In this document: positions 52,249 through 60,588 of the stretch, piece by piece
How the letters are laid out: each line of letters opens with the position of its first letter
Position numbering within the stretch: the stretch's first letter is position 1
Made by a program: the position numbers and the translations under genes
Assembly (NCBI RefSeq): GCF_030812875.1
Contig: NZ_JAUSTN010000001.1
Coordinates: forward strand, 124,001 to 188,000
DNA length: 64,000 nucleotides
Reading direction: 5' to 3'
From: Peptoniphilus_B koenoeneniae
GTDB taxonomy: Bacteria > Bacillota > Clostridia > Tissierellales > Peptoniphilaceae
Notes under the pieces: generated by a model
What the model saw: only the letters and a program-made list of their open reading frames with translations
Told to the model about the DNA's origin: nothing
Database searches by the model: none

Positions 52249-53049
52249 CTACATTTTTTCAATAACTTTTTTAACTAAATTTTCAAATTTATCTTGAATT
52301 TTAGAAGAAACATCAATTACTTCTTCATGATTTAAAGGTTTATCTAAAATTCCAGCAGCCATATTTGTTATAGCTGAAATTCCTAAAATTTTAACTCCTC
52401 TATGGTTAGCTACTATAACTTCAGGAACAGTACTCATGCCTACTGCATCAGCTCCCACTATCCTTGCCATTCTAACTTCAGCCGGAGTTTCATATACAGG
52501 TCCTGTAAACCACATATAAACCCCTTCTTTTAATTCAAAATTTAATTCTTTTGCAGCATTCTTAGCAATATCTCTTAAATCTTTATTATAAGTAAAAGAT
52601 TGGTCCGGAAATCTTGGACCTATTTTATCATCATTTGGTCCTATCAAAGGATTTACTCCGGTAAAATTTATATGATCTTTAATAAGCATTAAATCACCCG
52701 GATTAAAAGAAGTATTTACCCCTCCGCAAGCATTTGTTACGATTAAGTATTTAATTCCTAATTGGCATAATATTTTTGTAGGAAAAACTGTCTTATCAAT
52801 ACCTTGACCTTCGTAATAGTGAATTCTTCCTTGCATTGCTACAAGATTTTTCCCTGATAATTTTCCAAAAATCAATTTTCCACTATGACCTTTTACGCTG
52901 GAAGTTGGAAAATCGGGAATATCCTTATAGTTTATTTCAATAGGATCATTTATCTGTGAAGCTAAGTTTCCAAGTCCTGAACCTAATATTATTCCTATTT
53001 CAGGTTTGTTTTTTATTTTACTTAAAATATATTCATAAGTTCTATTCAT
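52249..53049 (-). CDS. Purine-nucleoside phosphorylase
   Basis: 266 aa trimeric-type PNP. Motifs: IGIILGSGLGNLASQI, a His in VKGHSGKLIFGKLSGK, YYEGQGIDKTVFPTKIL, LIVTNACGGVNTSFNPGDLMLI, and the purine-site EVRMARIVGADAVGMSTVPEVIVA. Start at ATG 53049 with AAAGGATG upstream, overlapping the end of the Nudix gene; an earlier methionine lacks a site. Confidence 0.95.
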   Translation of the reverse strand: MNRTYEYILSKIKNKPEIGIILGSGLGNLASQINDPIEINYKDIPDFPTSSVKGHSGKLIFGKLSGKNLVAMQGRIHYYEGQGIDKTVFPTKILCQLGIKYLIVTNACGGVNTSFNPGDLMLIKDHINFTGVNPLIGPNDDKIGPRFPDQSFTYNKDLRDIAKNAAKELNFELKEGVYMWFTGPVYETPAEVRMARIVGADAVGMSTVPEVIVANHRGVKILGISAITNMAAGILDKPLNHEEVIDVSSKIQDKFENLVKKVIEKM

Positions 53050-53587
53050 TTTTAACATCCTTTTTTTCTTTAAAATTTTTATAAAGAAGTATTCCAGCAA
53101 TAGTTTTGGAATCCATTATATCTCCTACTTCAATCATTTTTAAAGCTTCATCTATGGAAACCTCTAAAACCTCTATCTGTTCTTCTTCATCTAAATTTTG
53201 CTCTTTAAGTTCTAAATTATCAGCATAAAATAAATATATTTTTTCTGAACTATATCCCGGAGATGAATAAAATTCCGTCACATACTCTATATTTTTACTT
53301 TCATAACCAGTTTCTTCTATTAGTTCTCTTATAGCTGCTTCTTTAGGAGCTTCTCCCGGTTCAATCATTCCTGCTGGAATTTCTAAAATTTCTTTATCTA
53401 CAGAAATTCTATATTGTTTAACTAAAATAATTTTTTCTTTGTTTTTAGCTACAATACACACTGCCGGATCATGAATTACTATTTCTCTTTTAGAATATTT
53501 TTGATCAGGCAACTCAACTGTATTGACTTTTACACTTAAAATTTTTCCACTATATATTTTTTCTGATTTTATAGTTGTTTCAGTCAT
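53042..53587 (-). CDS. Nudix hydrolase, ADP-ribose pyrophosphatase-like
   Basis: 181 aa. Nudix box GMIEPGEAPKEAAIRELIEETGY (family GX5EX7REUXEEXGU). Preceding RYSKREIVIHDPAV-type strand and LVKQYRI, and SSPGYSSEKIYLF following, are typical of ADP-ribose pyrophosphatases. Start ATG with GGAGTAGAAA, overlapping the recN stop. Confidence 0.93.
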   Translation of the reverse strand: MTETTIKSEKIYSGKILSVKVNTVELPDQKYSKREIVIHDPAVCIVAKNKEKIILVKQYRISVDKEILEIPAGMIEPGEAPKEAAIRELIEETGYESKNIEYVTEFYSSPGYSSEKIYLFYADNLELKEQNLDEEEQIEVLEVSIDEALKMIEVGDIMDSKTIAGILLYKNFKEKKDVKNE

Positions 53588-55253
53588 TTTCTACTCCTTC
53601 TATCATTTCTTTTGCAGCTTTTAAGGTAAGATCTGTAATTTCTTCTGAACCTATCAATCTTGCAATTTCACCAACTCTCTCTGAGTTTTTTAATTTTTTG
53701 ACATAGGTTCTTGTTTTATTTTTATTTATTTCTTTATAAATCTTATAGTGAGAATTAGCTTTTGATACAATTTGTGGTAAATGAGAAATTACAATGACTT
53801 GTCTGTCATTAGAAAGTTCTTTTATTTTTTTTCCTACTATATTGGCTGTCATTCCGCTTATTCCAGAATCTATCTCATCAAAAATTACAGTTGGTATATT
53901 ATCTTTACTTGCTATGATGGATTTAAAGCCAAGCATTATTCTTGACATTTCACCTCCGGAAGCAATTTTGCTTAAAGGTTTAAAATCTTCACCTATATTT
54001 GTAGATATCATGTACTCAATTCTATCTATACCTGTTGAAGATAATTCCTTTTCATAAATATTTATTTTAAACCTTGCGTTATTTATGTTAAGTTTTGAAA
54101 TTTCTTTTTCAACATTTTCTTCCAACCACTTAGAAACAGTCTTTCTATCCTTAGAAATCTCTTGTGCTAAATTTGAACTTTCCTTATAGAGTTCATCAAT
54201 TTTTTGGCTTATATTATTTAAATTTTCTTCAAAGTTTTTTAATTCTTTAAGCCTTAATTCGGCCTCAGATTTAAATTTATTTATCTCTTCAATATTATAC
54301 CCATATTTCTTTTTTAAACTGTTTACAGTGTCTATACGGGCTTCTAAATACATAAATTTTTCTTGGTCTATGTCCATATTTTCAAGATAACTTTCAATTT
54401 CTTTATAAACTGAACTTATATTAAATCTTATATTTTCCAGTTCTTTATAAATTTCATCTAAATCTGGTTCAAATTTCTTTACATTACTAAAAAATGAAAC
54501 TGCCTTATCAATTCCATCTTCAACTGCACTCACTTCATAATCACCTCTTAGTAAATTTAAAGTGGCTTCCAGATTTTCTCTTATTAAAGAACTATTGCTG
54601 AACTTTTTAAAATCATTTTCCAAGTCTTCATCATCATAAGGGGTTAAATTTGCATCTTCTATTTCTTTTATCTGATAAGTTAATAAATCTATTTCTCTTT
54701 CTCTACTTGATTCAAAATTTTCAAGACTCGCTTTTTTTTCTTCATATTTTTTTATTTCTTCAAATAAATTGAGAAGATTTTCTTGCTTTTTTTTATGCTC
54801 AATAGTACAAAAATCATCGATTAAATCCATTTGATTTTTGGGACTCATTAAATATTGATTTTCCTCCTGAGCATATACATCAACTAATTTTGAAGATATG
54901 TATGTCATTACGCTTTGAGTTGCAACTCTGCCATTAATACGAGTTATAGAAGGTTTATTTCTATTTATTTGTCTTGATAAAACTATTAGTTCTCCTATTT
55001 CAAAACCATTTTCAGATAAAAATTTTGATAAATCTTCATTATAAAAACTAAAAACAGCTTCAACATAGGCATATTCCGCCCCTGTTTTTATAAGATCCTT
55101 ATTACTTCTTCCGCCTAACACCATACCAAGAGCATCTATTATTATAGATTTACCTGAACCTGTCTCTCCAGTTAAAATATTTAGTCCTGAACCCCATTCA
55201 ATTGTCAAATTTTCAATAATTGCAAAATTTTCTATTTTAAGTTCAATTAGCAT
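53580..55253 (-). CDS. recN: DNA repair protein RecN
   Basis: 557 aa SMC-like double-strand break repair ATPase. N-terminal MLIELKIENFAIIENLTIEWG and Walker A LTGETGSGKSIIIDALGMVLG; a coiled-coil middle (about 155-365); signature ASGGEMSRIMLGFKSI; Walker B VIFDEIDSGISG. TTGGAGTAATTT precedes the ATG. Confidence 0.96.
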   Translation of the reverse strand: MLIELKIENFAIIENLTIEWGSGLNILTGETGSGKSIIIDALGMVLGGRSNKDLIKTGAEYAYVEAVFSFYNEDLSKFLSENGFEIGELIVLSRQINRNKPSITRINGRVATQSVMTYISSKLVDVYAQEENQYLMSPKNQMDLIDDFCTIEHKKKQENLLNLFEEIKKYEEKKASLENFESSREREIDLLTYQIKEIEDANLTPYDDEDLENDFKKFSNSSLIRENLEATLNLLRGDYEVSAVEDGIDKAVSFFSNVKKFEPDLDEIYKELENIRFNISSVYKEIESYLENMDIDQEKFMYLEARIDTVNSLKKKYGYNIEEINKFKSEAELRLKELKNFEENLNNISQKIDELYKESSNLAQEISKDRKTVSKWLEENVEKEISKLNINNARFKINIYEKELSSTGIDRIEYMISTNIGEDFKPLSKIASGGEMSRIMLGFKSIIASKDNIPTVIFDEIDSGISGMTANIVGKKIKELSNDRQVIVISHLPQIVSKANSHYKIYKEINKNKTRTYVKKLKNSERVGEIARLIGSEEITDLTLKAAKEMIEGVEND

Positions 55254-55256
55254 AAA

Positions 55257-56051
55257 TTACTCCAATTCATCAGTGCTTTTAAGTATAGAATCAATGTTTA
55301 TATCAATTGATGGCTCAGAAGATTTCTTCAATAAGACTAAAAATTCTATATTTCCCTTTGTTCCCTTTATTGGCGAATAAGTTAAGTCTTGTATAGAAAA
55401 ACCTATTTTTTCTGCAAAACTTAAAGTATTATTTAGTACCTCTGCATGAACTTTAGGATCCCTTATAATTCCATTTTTACCGACTTTTTCTTTTCCAGCT
55501 TCAAATTGAGGTTTTATCAAAGCCACAAGGTAAGATCCATCTTTTAAAATTTCATATGCTTTTGGTAAAACAAGTTGCAATGATATAAAGGAAACATCAA
55601 TTGATATAAAATCTATTTCATCACTTATCAAATTATTATCTAAATATCTTATGTTTGTTCTTTCTAAGACAATGACTCTATCATCAATTCTTAATTTATA
55701 ATCAAGTTGATTATAACCCACATCAATAGAATAAACCTTTTTTGCACCGTTTATAAGCATACAGTGTGTGAATCCTCCAGTTGAAGAACCTATATCAGCA
55801 CATATAAAATCAGACAAGTTAAGGTTAAATTTCTTTATTGCCTTTTCTAATTTTAGTCCACCTCTTGAAACATACTGTATTTGGTCTGAATTTATCGTTA
55901 AAGTTTCAAAATCTTCAATTTGTTCGCCTGGCTTATCAATTCTTTTAGTTCCACAAAGAACTTTTCCTTCCATAATAAGCCTTTTAGCTTTTTCCCTTGA
56001 ATCTACAAGGCCTTGATTATATAAAAGCAGGTCTGCTCTTATTTTTGCCAT
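55257..56051 (-). CDS. tlyA: TlyA-family rRNA 2'-O-methyltransferase
   Basis: 264 aa. N-terminal S4 domain (RADLLLYNQGLVDSREKAKRLIM) and a FtsJ-like methyltransferase (CADIGSSTGGFTHCMLINGA, IDFISIDVSFISL, LIKPQFEAGKEKVGKNGI). Methylates 16S/23S rRNA in actinobacteria; the older 'hemolysin' label is misleading. Start shares a base with the ispA stop (TAATG). Confidence 0.94.
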   Translation of the reverse strand: MAKIRADLLLYNQGLVDSREKAKRLIMEGKVLCGTKRIDKPGEQIEDFETLTINSDQIQYVSRGGLKLEKAIKKFNLNLSDFICADIGSSTGGFTHCMLINGAKKVYSIDVGYNQLDYKLRIDDRVIVLERTNIRYLDNNLISDEIDFISIDVSFISLQLVLPKAYEILKDGSYLVALIKPQFEAGKEKVGKNGIIRDPKVHAEVLNNTLSFAEKIGFSIQDLTYSPIKGTKGNIEFLVLLKKSSEPSIDINIDSILKSTDELE

Positions 56052-56911
56052 TAATAACTCCTATTCATTAATTGCTTTGCAATTTCCAAAAGTTCATTAG
56101 TATTTCTATCTATAGTTTTAAGGCTGTTTAAAGTTTCTTGATAAATCTCTTGCATAAAATCTTTAAGTTCATCTTTATTTAAAATTCTTGAAAGAGTCAT
56201 ATTTTTCGAATTTATATCACTTTCATAATCTAAGATATCATCTTTAACTTGGTATGCAAGGCCTATAGAATTTCCATATCTTTCAAGGGCAATAATTTCA
56301 CTGTCGTCAGCTCCTGCTATTATAGCTCCGCAAACAAGAGCTGCCCTAATTAAAGCTCCTGTTTTTAAGCGATACATTGACTCAAAAACATCTCTTGACA
56401 TATCAGATTCCTTAAGTCCTATGTCGATTGTTTGTCCTGCAACCATTCCTTGAATGCCTGAGCAGGTAAAAATATATTTCATGGCTTTAATACCATTTTT
56501 TATTTCATCAAGGTCTGTAAGTTTATCAAGTCTTTTAGAAATAGTTTCAGCAGCTAAATTCAAAAGTCCGTCTCCAGCTAAAATTGCCACAGCTTCATTG
56601 TAAACTTTATGATTAGTTGGCTTACCTCGTCTCATGTCATCATTATCCATGCCTGGCAAATCATCGTGAATTAATGAATAGGTGTGGATGTATTCAATAG
56701 CACAAGCATAGGGAATGATCTTTTCATAGGAATTATCACCGCTGAAAATTTTATAACTTATCAGTGTTAATAAGGGCCTTATTCTTTTTCCCCCTGATGA
56801 AAGAGAGTATTTGATTGATTCATAAATAATTTTTTGATAATCATCTGTGTTTGGGATAGAGTTATATAAATTTTCATCAATTATTTTAATTAAATTTTCG
56901 TAATCACTCAT
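56051..56911 (-). CDS. ispA: Farnesyl/geranyl diphosphate synthase (polyprenyl synthetase)
   Basis: 286 aa. First aspartate-rich motif in LIHDDLPGMDNDDMRRGKPTNH and second in QVKDDILDYE; GGKRIRPLLTL at the N-terminus. Chain-length determination suggests FPP synthase (DDxxxxD with GMDN). Extends the MEP-derived units made by IspDFH. ATG 56911 with AAGGTGG upstream; overlaps xseB by 8 bases. Confidence 0.95.
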   Translation of the reverse strand: MSDYENLIKIIDENLYNSIPNTDDYQKIIYESIKYSLSSGGKRIRPLLTLISYKIFSGDNSYEKIIPYACAIEYIHTYSLIHDDLPGMDNDDMRRGKPTNHKVYNEAVAILAGDGLLNLAAETISKRLDKLTDLDEIKNGIKAMKYIFTCSGIQGMVAGQTIDIGLKESDMSRDVFESMYRLKTGALIRAALVCGAIIAGADDSEIIALERYGNSIGLAYQVKDDILDYESDINSKNMTLSRILNKDELKDFMQEIYQETLNSLKTIDRNTNELLEIAKQLMNRSY

Positions 56912-57131
56912 CAATGCCACCTTGAAAATCTTTAAACTCTCCATTCGCTTTGTTTGCTAAAATTTTAATCTTTCCTTCATAATTTTTAAGAAGATCTGAG
57001 CAGTAATTATATAATCCTATTCCCTCTTCATAATTTTTAATAGCTTCTTCAAGTGTTAAATTATCACTTTCAAGACTTTTTACAATTTCCTCAAACCTTT
57101 TAATAGCTTCTTCATAACTTAAATTATTCAT
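56904..57131 (-). CDS. xseB: Exodeoxyribonuclease VII small subunit
   Basis: 75 aa, NLSYEEAIKRFEEIVKSLESDNLTLEEAIKNYEEGI, the usual two-helix protein that binds the XseA coiled coil. GGGAGAAAATA precedes the ATG; overlaps xseA by 8 bases. Confidence 0.96.
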   Translation of the reverse strand: MNNLSYEEAIKRFEEIVKSLESDNLTLEEAIKNYEEGIGLYNYCSDLLKNYEGKIKILANKANGEFKDFQGGIDE

Positions 57132-58719
57132 TATTTTCTCCCGATTTTAATATTTTTTTTACAAGAGATTCTACAATACCATCATCTAAAAGATTAACCA
57201 TAATATCATTTTCTTTAATATCATTTATAGAATTTATTTTTCTATTATTTACATAAATTCCTTTTTTATTTTCTCTTGCCTTTAACAAATTTAATTTTAA
57301 AAAATGTAAATTATTTTTATTACTTCTTAAAGAATTTATAAGATTTAAATTAAATTTGGTTTTTAAATCCTCTAAATATTTTAAATTGTAAATTATATTT
57401 TTTTCAATATGCTTTAAATGCGGTAATAAGTTTATAGATTTTAAATAGCTTATCTCATATTTTACTCGTCTATTTATATTTTGGTTAAATCTTAGTTTTA
57501 TATCTTCTATACTTCGTTTTTCTTTCAAAACCAAATTATAATCTAAAAGAATTTTTATTTTATTAAATTTATAATCAATTTCACTTTTATTTTGTATTAA
57601 AGTTTTATAAAGGCTTCTATCTAAATTTGCTTTTAAAGAATTAATTAAAGATTTATTTTCTTCAAATATATTTTTGGGACTATTTTCTACAAGATTTAAT
57701 TTTAAATTGTTTATATTATTTTTCATAAATGAATGTAAGTCTAAAATTGCATTAGTAGCTTCTATATAAGTCCTTCTTAAATTATAAAATTTTTCGGATA
57801 TGATATTAGCCATATTCATATCTCTAAACTTAATATAAATCTTGTTTAAATCTAAGTTTTTAGAATTTATTAAATAAGATAATCTAAAATTTAATTTATC
57901 CTTATAAAAGTTTAAATTCAATAAAAGGTCTTTTATATCTACACTCACCAGTTCAGCCGCAGCAGAAGGAGTTGGTGCTCTTAAATCACTTACAAAATCA
58001 CATATTGTAAAATCAATTTCATGACCAACTGCAGATATTATAGGGGTTTTTGCTTTAAAAATAGTCCTTGCAAGATCTTCATTATTAAAAGCCGATAAAT
58101 CTTCCTGAGCTCCTCCACCTCTTGTAATTATAATAGTATCTAAAGATAGATTGTCTAAAAACTTAATACCCTCAATTAAATCTAAAGAAGCTTTGTCTCC
58201 CTGTACAAGAGCCGGATAAATAAAAATATCTACTGTTTTATTTCTTCTTTTCAGTATACTTAAGGTGTCATGAATGGCTGCTCCTGAAGGAGAAGTAATT
58301 ATGCCTATTTTTTTTGGCATAATATTTATGTTTTTTTTATATTTTTCTAAAAAAAGTCCTTCTTCATTAAGTTTTTCTTTAAGCCTCAAAAATTCAGCAC
58401 TTAATTCCCCTAAGCCCTTTAATTTTATAGAGTTTACCATTAATCTTATGCCGGAATCTCTTTCAAAAATTGACACTGCACCTTTTACAATTACTTTATC
58501 TCCATCTTTAAAATCATAAGAAACTTGCTGAGCTTCAATAATTGGTATTAAAGCATCAATTTTTGAAACTTCATCTTTTAAAGAAAAGTAAATATTTCCA
58601 TTTTTGTGCTTTACAAAATTTGATATTTCTCCTTCAACTTCAAGGCTATTTAAAAAATAATCCATTGAAAGACTTTTTTTTATGTAGTTTATAACCTGTG
58701 AAACTTTTAATGCAGACAT
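57124..58719 (-). CDS. xseA: Exodeoxyribonuclease VII large subunit
   Basis: 531 aa, longer than the usual 400-450. N-terminal OB-fold (LKVSQVINYIKKSL, LEVEGEISNFVKHKNGNIYFSLKD), catalytic domain with GIITSPSGAAIHDTLSILKRR, IITRGGGAQEDLSAFNNEDLAR and ISAVGHEIDFTICDFVSDLRAPTPSAAAEL, then an extended Asn/Lys/Leu-rich coiled coil (about 270-470). AGGAGAGTT precedes the ATG and abuts a hairpin U-run. Confidence 0.95.
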   Translation of the reverse strand: MSALKVSQVINYIKKSLSMDYFLNSLEVEGEISNFVKHKNGNIYFSLKDEVSKIDALIPIIEAQQVSYDFKDGDKVIVKGAVSIFERDSGIRLMVNSIKLKGLGELSAEFLRLKEKLNEEGLFLEKYKKNINIMPKKIGIITSPSGAAIHDTLSILKRRNKTVDIFIYPALVQGDKASLDLIEGIKFLDNLSLDTIIITRGGGAQEDLSAFNNEDLARTIFKAKTPIISAVGHEIDFTICDFVSDLRAPTPSAAAELVSVDIKDLLLNLNFYKDKLNFRLSYLINSKNLDLNKIYIKFRDMNMANIISEKFYNLRRTYIEATNAILDLHSFMKNNINNLKLNLVENSPKNIFEENKSLINSLKANLDRSLYKTLIQNKSEIDYKFNKIKILLDYNLVLKEKRSIEDIKLRFNQNINRRVKYEISYLKSINLLPHLKHIEKNIIYNLKYLEDLKTKFNLNLINSLRSNKNNLHFLKLNLLKARENKKGIYVNNRKINSINDIKENDIMVNLLDDGIVESLVKKILKSGENNE

Positions 58720-58728
58720 AACTCTCCT

Positions 58729-58763
58729 AAAAAATTAAATACCCAGAACTATTCTGAGTATTT
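58729..58763 (-). terminator. Hairpin/attenuator between nusB and xseA
   Basis: AAATACTCAGAA and TTCTGGGTATTT (minus strand) make a 12-bp stem using one G-U wobble, which would be a mismatch on the opposite strand. A U-run abuts the xseA AGGAGAG. The stem includes the end of nusB. Confidence 0.7.
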
Positions 58764-59169
58764 AAATTTCTTTTGTAGATTTTCTATAAATAGTTCCTAA
58801 AATTCCGTTAATGAACTTCGGAGCATCAACTGTAGAATATTTCTTTGCAATTTCTATTGCTTCGTTAATAATTATTTTGTTTGGAATTTGACCTTTTAAC
58901 ATTTCATAAACAGCAATTCTTAAAATTTGTTTATCAACCATCGCTATTCTCTCAAAGGTCCAGCCCTTTAAATTATCTGAAATGATTTTATCAATTTCTT
59001 CTAACCTTGATATCATTTCTTCAGCTGATTCTTTTATAAATTCAGCCTCATCGACTTTCCAATCATTATTTTCAAGGCTTAAATCAATTACATTTTGACT
59101 GAAATCAGAATTCAAGTCCATTTGATATAAAAGTTGCATCAAGCCTTGTCTTGCTTTTCTTCTTCCCAT
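58762..59169 (-). CDS. nusB: Transcription antitermination protein NusB
   Basis: 135 aa all-helical. N-terminal RRKARQGLMQLLYQMDLN and C-terminal IINEAIEIAKKYSTVDAPKFINGILGTIYR are diagnostic. Acts with NusE/S10 on boxA RNA. Starts in a TAATG overlap with asp23. Confidence 0.96.
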   Translation of the reverse strand: MGRRKARQGLMQLLYQMDLNSDFSQNVIDLSLENNDWKVDEAEFIKESAEEMISRLEEIDKIISDNLKGWTFERIAMVDKQILRIAVYEMLKGQIPNKIIINEAIEIAKKYSTVDAPKFINGILGTIYRKSTKEI

Positions 59170-59534
59170 TATTTATCCTTAATATGGATTCCACTAATAT
59201 GAACATTAACTTCTACAACTTCAAGATCTGTCATAGTTTCAACTTTTTCCTTAACTTCTTCTTGTACCTTTTTTGCAATTTCAACTATATTGCTACCAAA
59301 TTCAACATTTATATACATATCAATTATAGCTTCCTTTTCTCCAACGCTAACTTTTATACCTCTGCCGGCATTTTTAACCTTAAGAATATCAGAAACTGAA
59401 TTTTTTAAATTTGATTGCAATTCAACTACGCCTTCAACTCCTTGAGCGGCGAAACTTGCAATTGATTCTATAACATCATCGGAAATATTAATATTTCCGT
59501 CTGTAACTTGAGCAACTAAAAATTTATTAGACAT
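59169..59534 (-). CDS. Asp23/Gls24-family alkaline shock protein (AmaP partner type)
   Basis: 121 aa with the Asp23 fold: INISDDVIESIASFAAQGVEGV, GIKVSVGEKEAIIDMYINVEFG, ETMTDLEVVEVNVHISGIHI. YqhY-like member located before nusB, as in Bacillus, where YqhY is linked to lipid/acetyl-CoA carboxylase control. ATG 59534 has an 8-base spacer from AGGAGGG; the ATG six bases upstream is too close. First gene after a strong promoter. Confidence 0.92.
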   Translation of the reverse strand: MSNKFLVAQVTDGNINISDDVIESIASFAAQGVEGVVELQSNLKNSVSDILKVKNAGRGIKVSVGEKEAIIDMYINVEFGSNIVEIAKKVQEEVKEKVETMTDLEVVEVNVHISGIHIKDK

Positions 59535-59555
59535 AATCATTACCCTCCTTTTGTA

Positions 59556-59584
59556 ATTATACCAAATATTAAAAAGTTCTACAA
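59556..59584 (-). promoter_or_regulatory. Promoter of the asp23-nusB-xse operon
   Basis: Minus strand TTGTAG (59584-59579), 17-base spacer, TATAAT (59561-59556) with extended -10 TGG. Confidence 0.85.
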
Positions 59585-59600
59585 TTATATGCAATATAAT

Positions 59601-59625
59601 AAAAAAAGCCCATAAAGGGCTTTTT
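59601..59625 (-). terminator. Intrinsic terminator after the CD1247-like gene
   Basis: AAAAAGCCC and GGGCTTTTT pair around ATAAA with U-run on the minus strand. Confidence 0.9.
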
Positions 59626-59642
59626 AAGTCTTAAACTTTTTA

Positions 59643-59960
59643 TTAGTCATTTGAAGTTTCATCTGCTGATGGCAAATCTTCTTCGTCATCAAAGTCATCA
59701 AAATCATCATAGTCTTCATAGTCATCATCAAATTCATATTCATCATTATCATAAACATAGTCTTCAAGTTCTGATAAATCTTCTTCAACCATATCTACAT
59801 AATTTTCAAGATCTTTATTTGAATCTTTGACTTCATCAACTATGTCCGAAAGAACATCAATAATTTCTAATAACAACTTTCCTTCTTTTGAATTTTCATC
59901 AATTTCAAATCCATCTGCCAAACCTTGTAGATAAGATACTCTTTTTAATAAATAATCCAT
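59643..59960 (-). CDS. CD1247-like acidic protein
   Basis: 105 aa. The N-terminal YLLKRVSYLQGLADGFEID matches the short domain of clostridial CD1247-type proteins, followed by a helical segment and a C-terminal tail (about residues 72-105) made largely of Asp, Glu and aromatic residues. Function unknown. It follows efp by 9 bases, with AGGAGGTTATC before the ATG, and is ended by a terminator. Confidence 0.8.
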   Translation of the reverse strand: MDYLLKRVSYLQGLADGFEIDENSKEGKLLLEIIDVLSDIVDEVKDSNKDLENYVDMVEEDLSELEDYVYDNDEYEFDDDYEDYDDFDDFDDEEDLPSADETSND

Positions 59961-59969
59961 GATAACCTC

Positions 59970-60527
59970 CTATACTCTTGACATATATTCACCGGTTCTG
60001 GTATCAATTCTGATAACATCACCCATGTTAACAAATAAAGGCACATTTAGTGTATAACCTGTTTCAACTTTTGCAGGTTTTGAACCTCCAGAAGATGTAT
60101 CTCCTTTAACTCCTGGTTCGGTAAATGTAACCTTTAATTCAACAAAATTTTCAGGTGTTACTCTAAATGGAGATCCTTTGTAAAAATTAATAGTTGCGGA
60201 ATCATTTTCTCTCATAAAATCAAGAGCATCACCAACCATAGAGCCGTCAAGAGGTATTTGCTCATAAGTTTCATTATCCATAAAATAATATAATGTTCCG
60301 TCGTTGTATAAGTATTGCATTGTTTTTGTTTCTATAACAGCTTTTTCAAATTTTTCACTTGGATTGAATGTTGTATCTTTTATTGCACCTGATAAAACTG
60401 ATTTTATTTTAGCTCTAACAAAAGCTGCACCCTTGCCTGGTTTTACGTGTTGAAAATCTATAACTTCATAAACATCGCCATCATATTCAAAAGTTAAACC
60501 CTTTCTTAAATCGCCAGCTGATATCAT
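59970..60527 (-). CDS. efp: Elongation factor P
   Basis: 185 aa, three beta-barrel domains. N-terminal MISAGDLRKGLTFEYDGDVY, tip residue Lys32 in KPGKGAAFV, and the C-terminal signature VPLFVNMGDVIRIDTRTGEYMSRV. Relieves stalling at polyproline. No PoxA/EarP/YmfI-type modification gene is seen nearby. Strong TAGGAGGTAAATT site. Confidence 0.97.
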   Translation of the reverse strand: MISAGDLRKGLTFEYDGDVYEVIDFQHVKPGKGAAFVRAKIKSVLSGAIKDTTFNPSEKFEKAVIETKTMQYLYNDGTLYYFMDNETYEQIPLDGSMVGDALDFMRENDSATINFYKGSPFRVTPENFVELKVTFTEPGVKGDTSSGGSKPAKVETGYTLNVPLFVNMGDVIRIDTRTGEYMSRV

Positions 60528-60555
60528 AATTTACCTCCTAAAATTAACTATAATA

Positions 60556-60584
60556 ATTATAACAATACAAATTAAACTTAACAA
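60556..60584 (-). promoter_or_regulatory. Promoter of efp
   Basis: Minus strand TTGTTA (60584-60579), 17-base spacer, TATAAT (60561-60556) with extended -10 TGT. Partly overlaps the end region of the preceding pseudopilin gene. Confidence 0.8.
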
Positions 60585-60588
60585 GTAT

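Noticed and set aside
55257..56051. TlyA as a hemolysin or virulence toxin
   Set aside because: The S4 plus FtsJ-type methyltransferase domains indicate an rRNA methyltransferase; the hemolysin name is historical.
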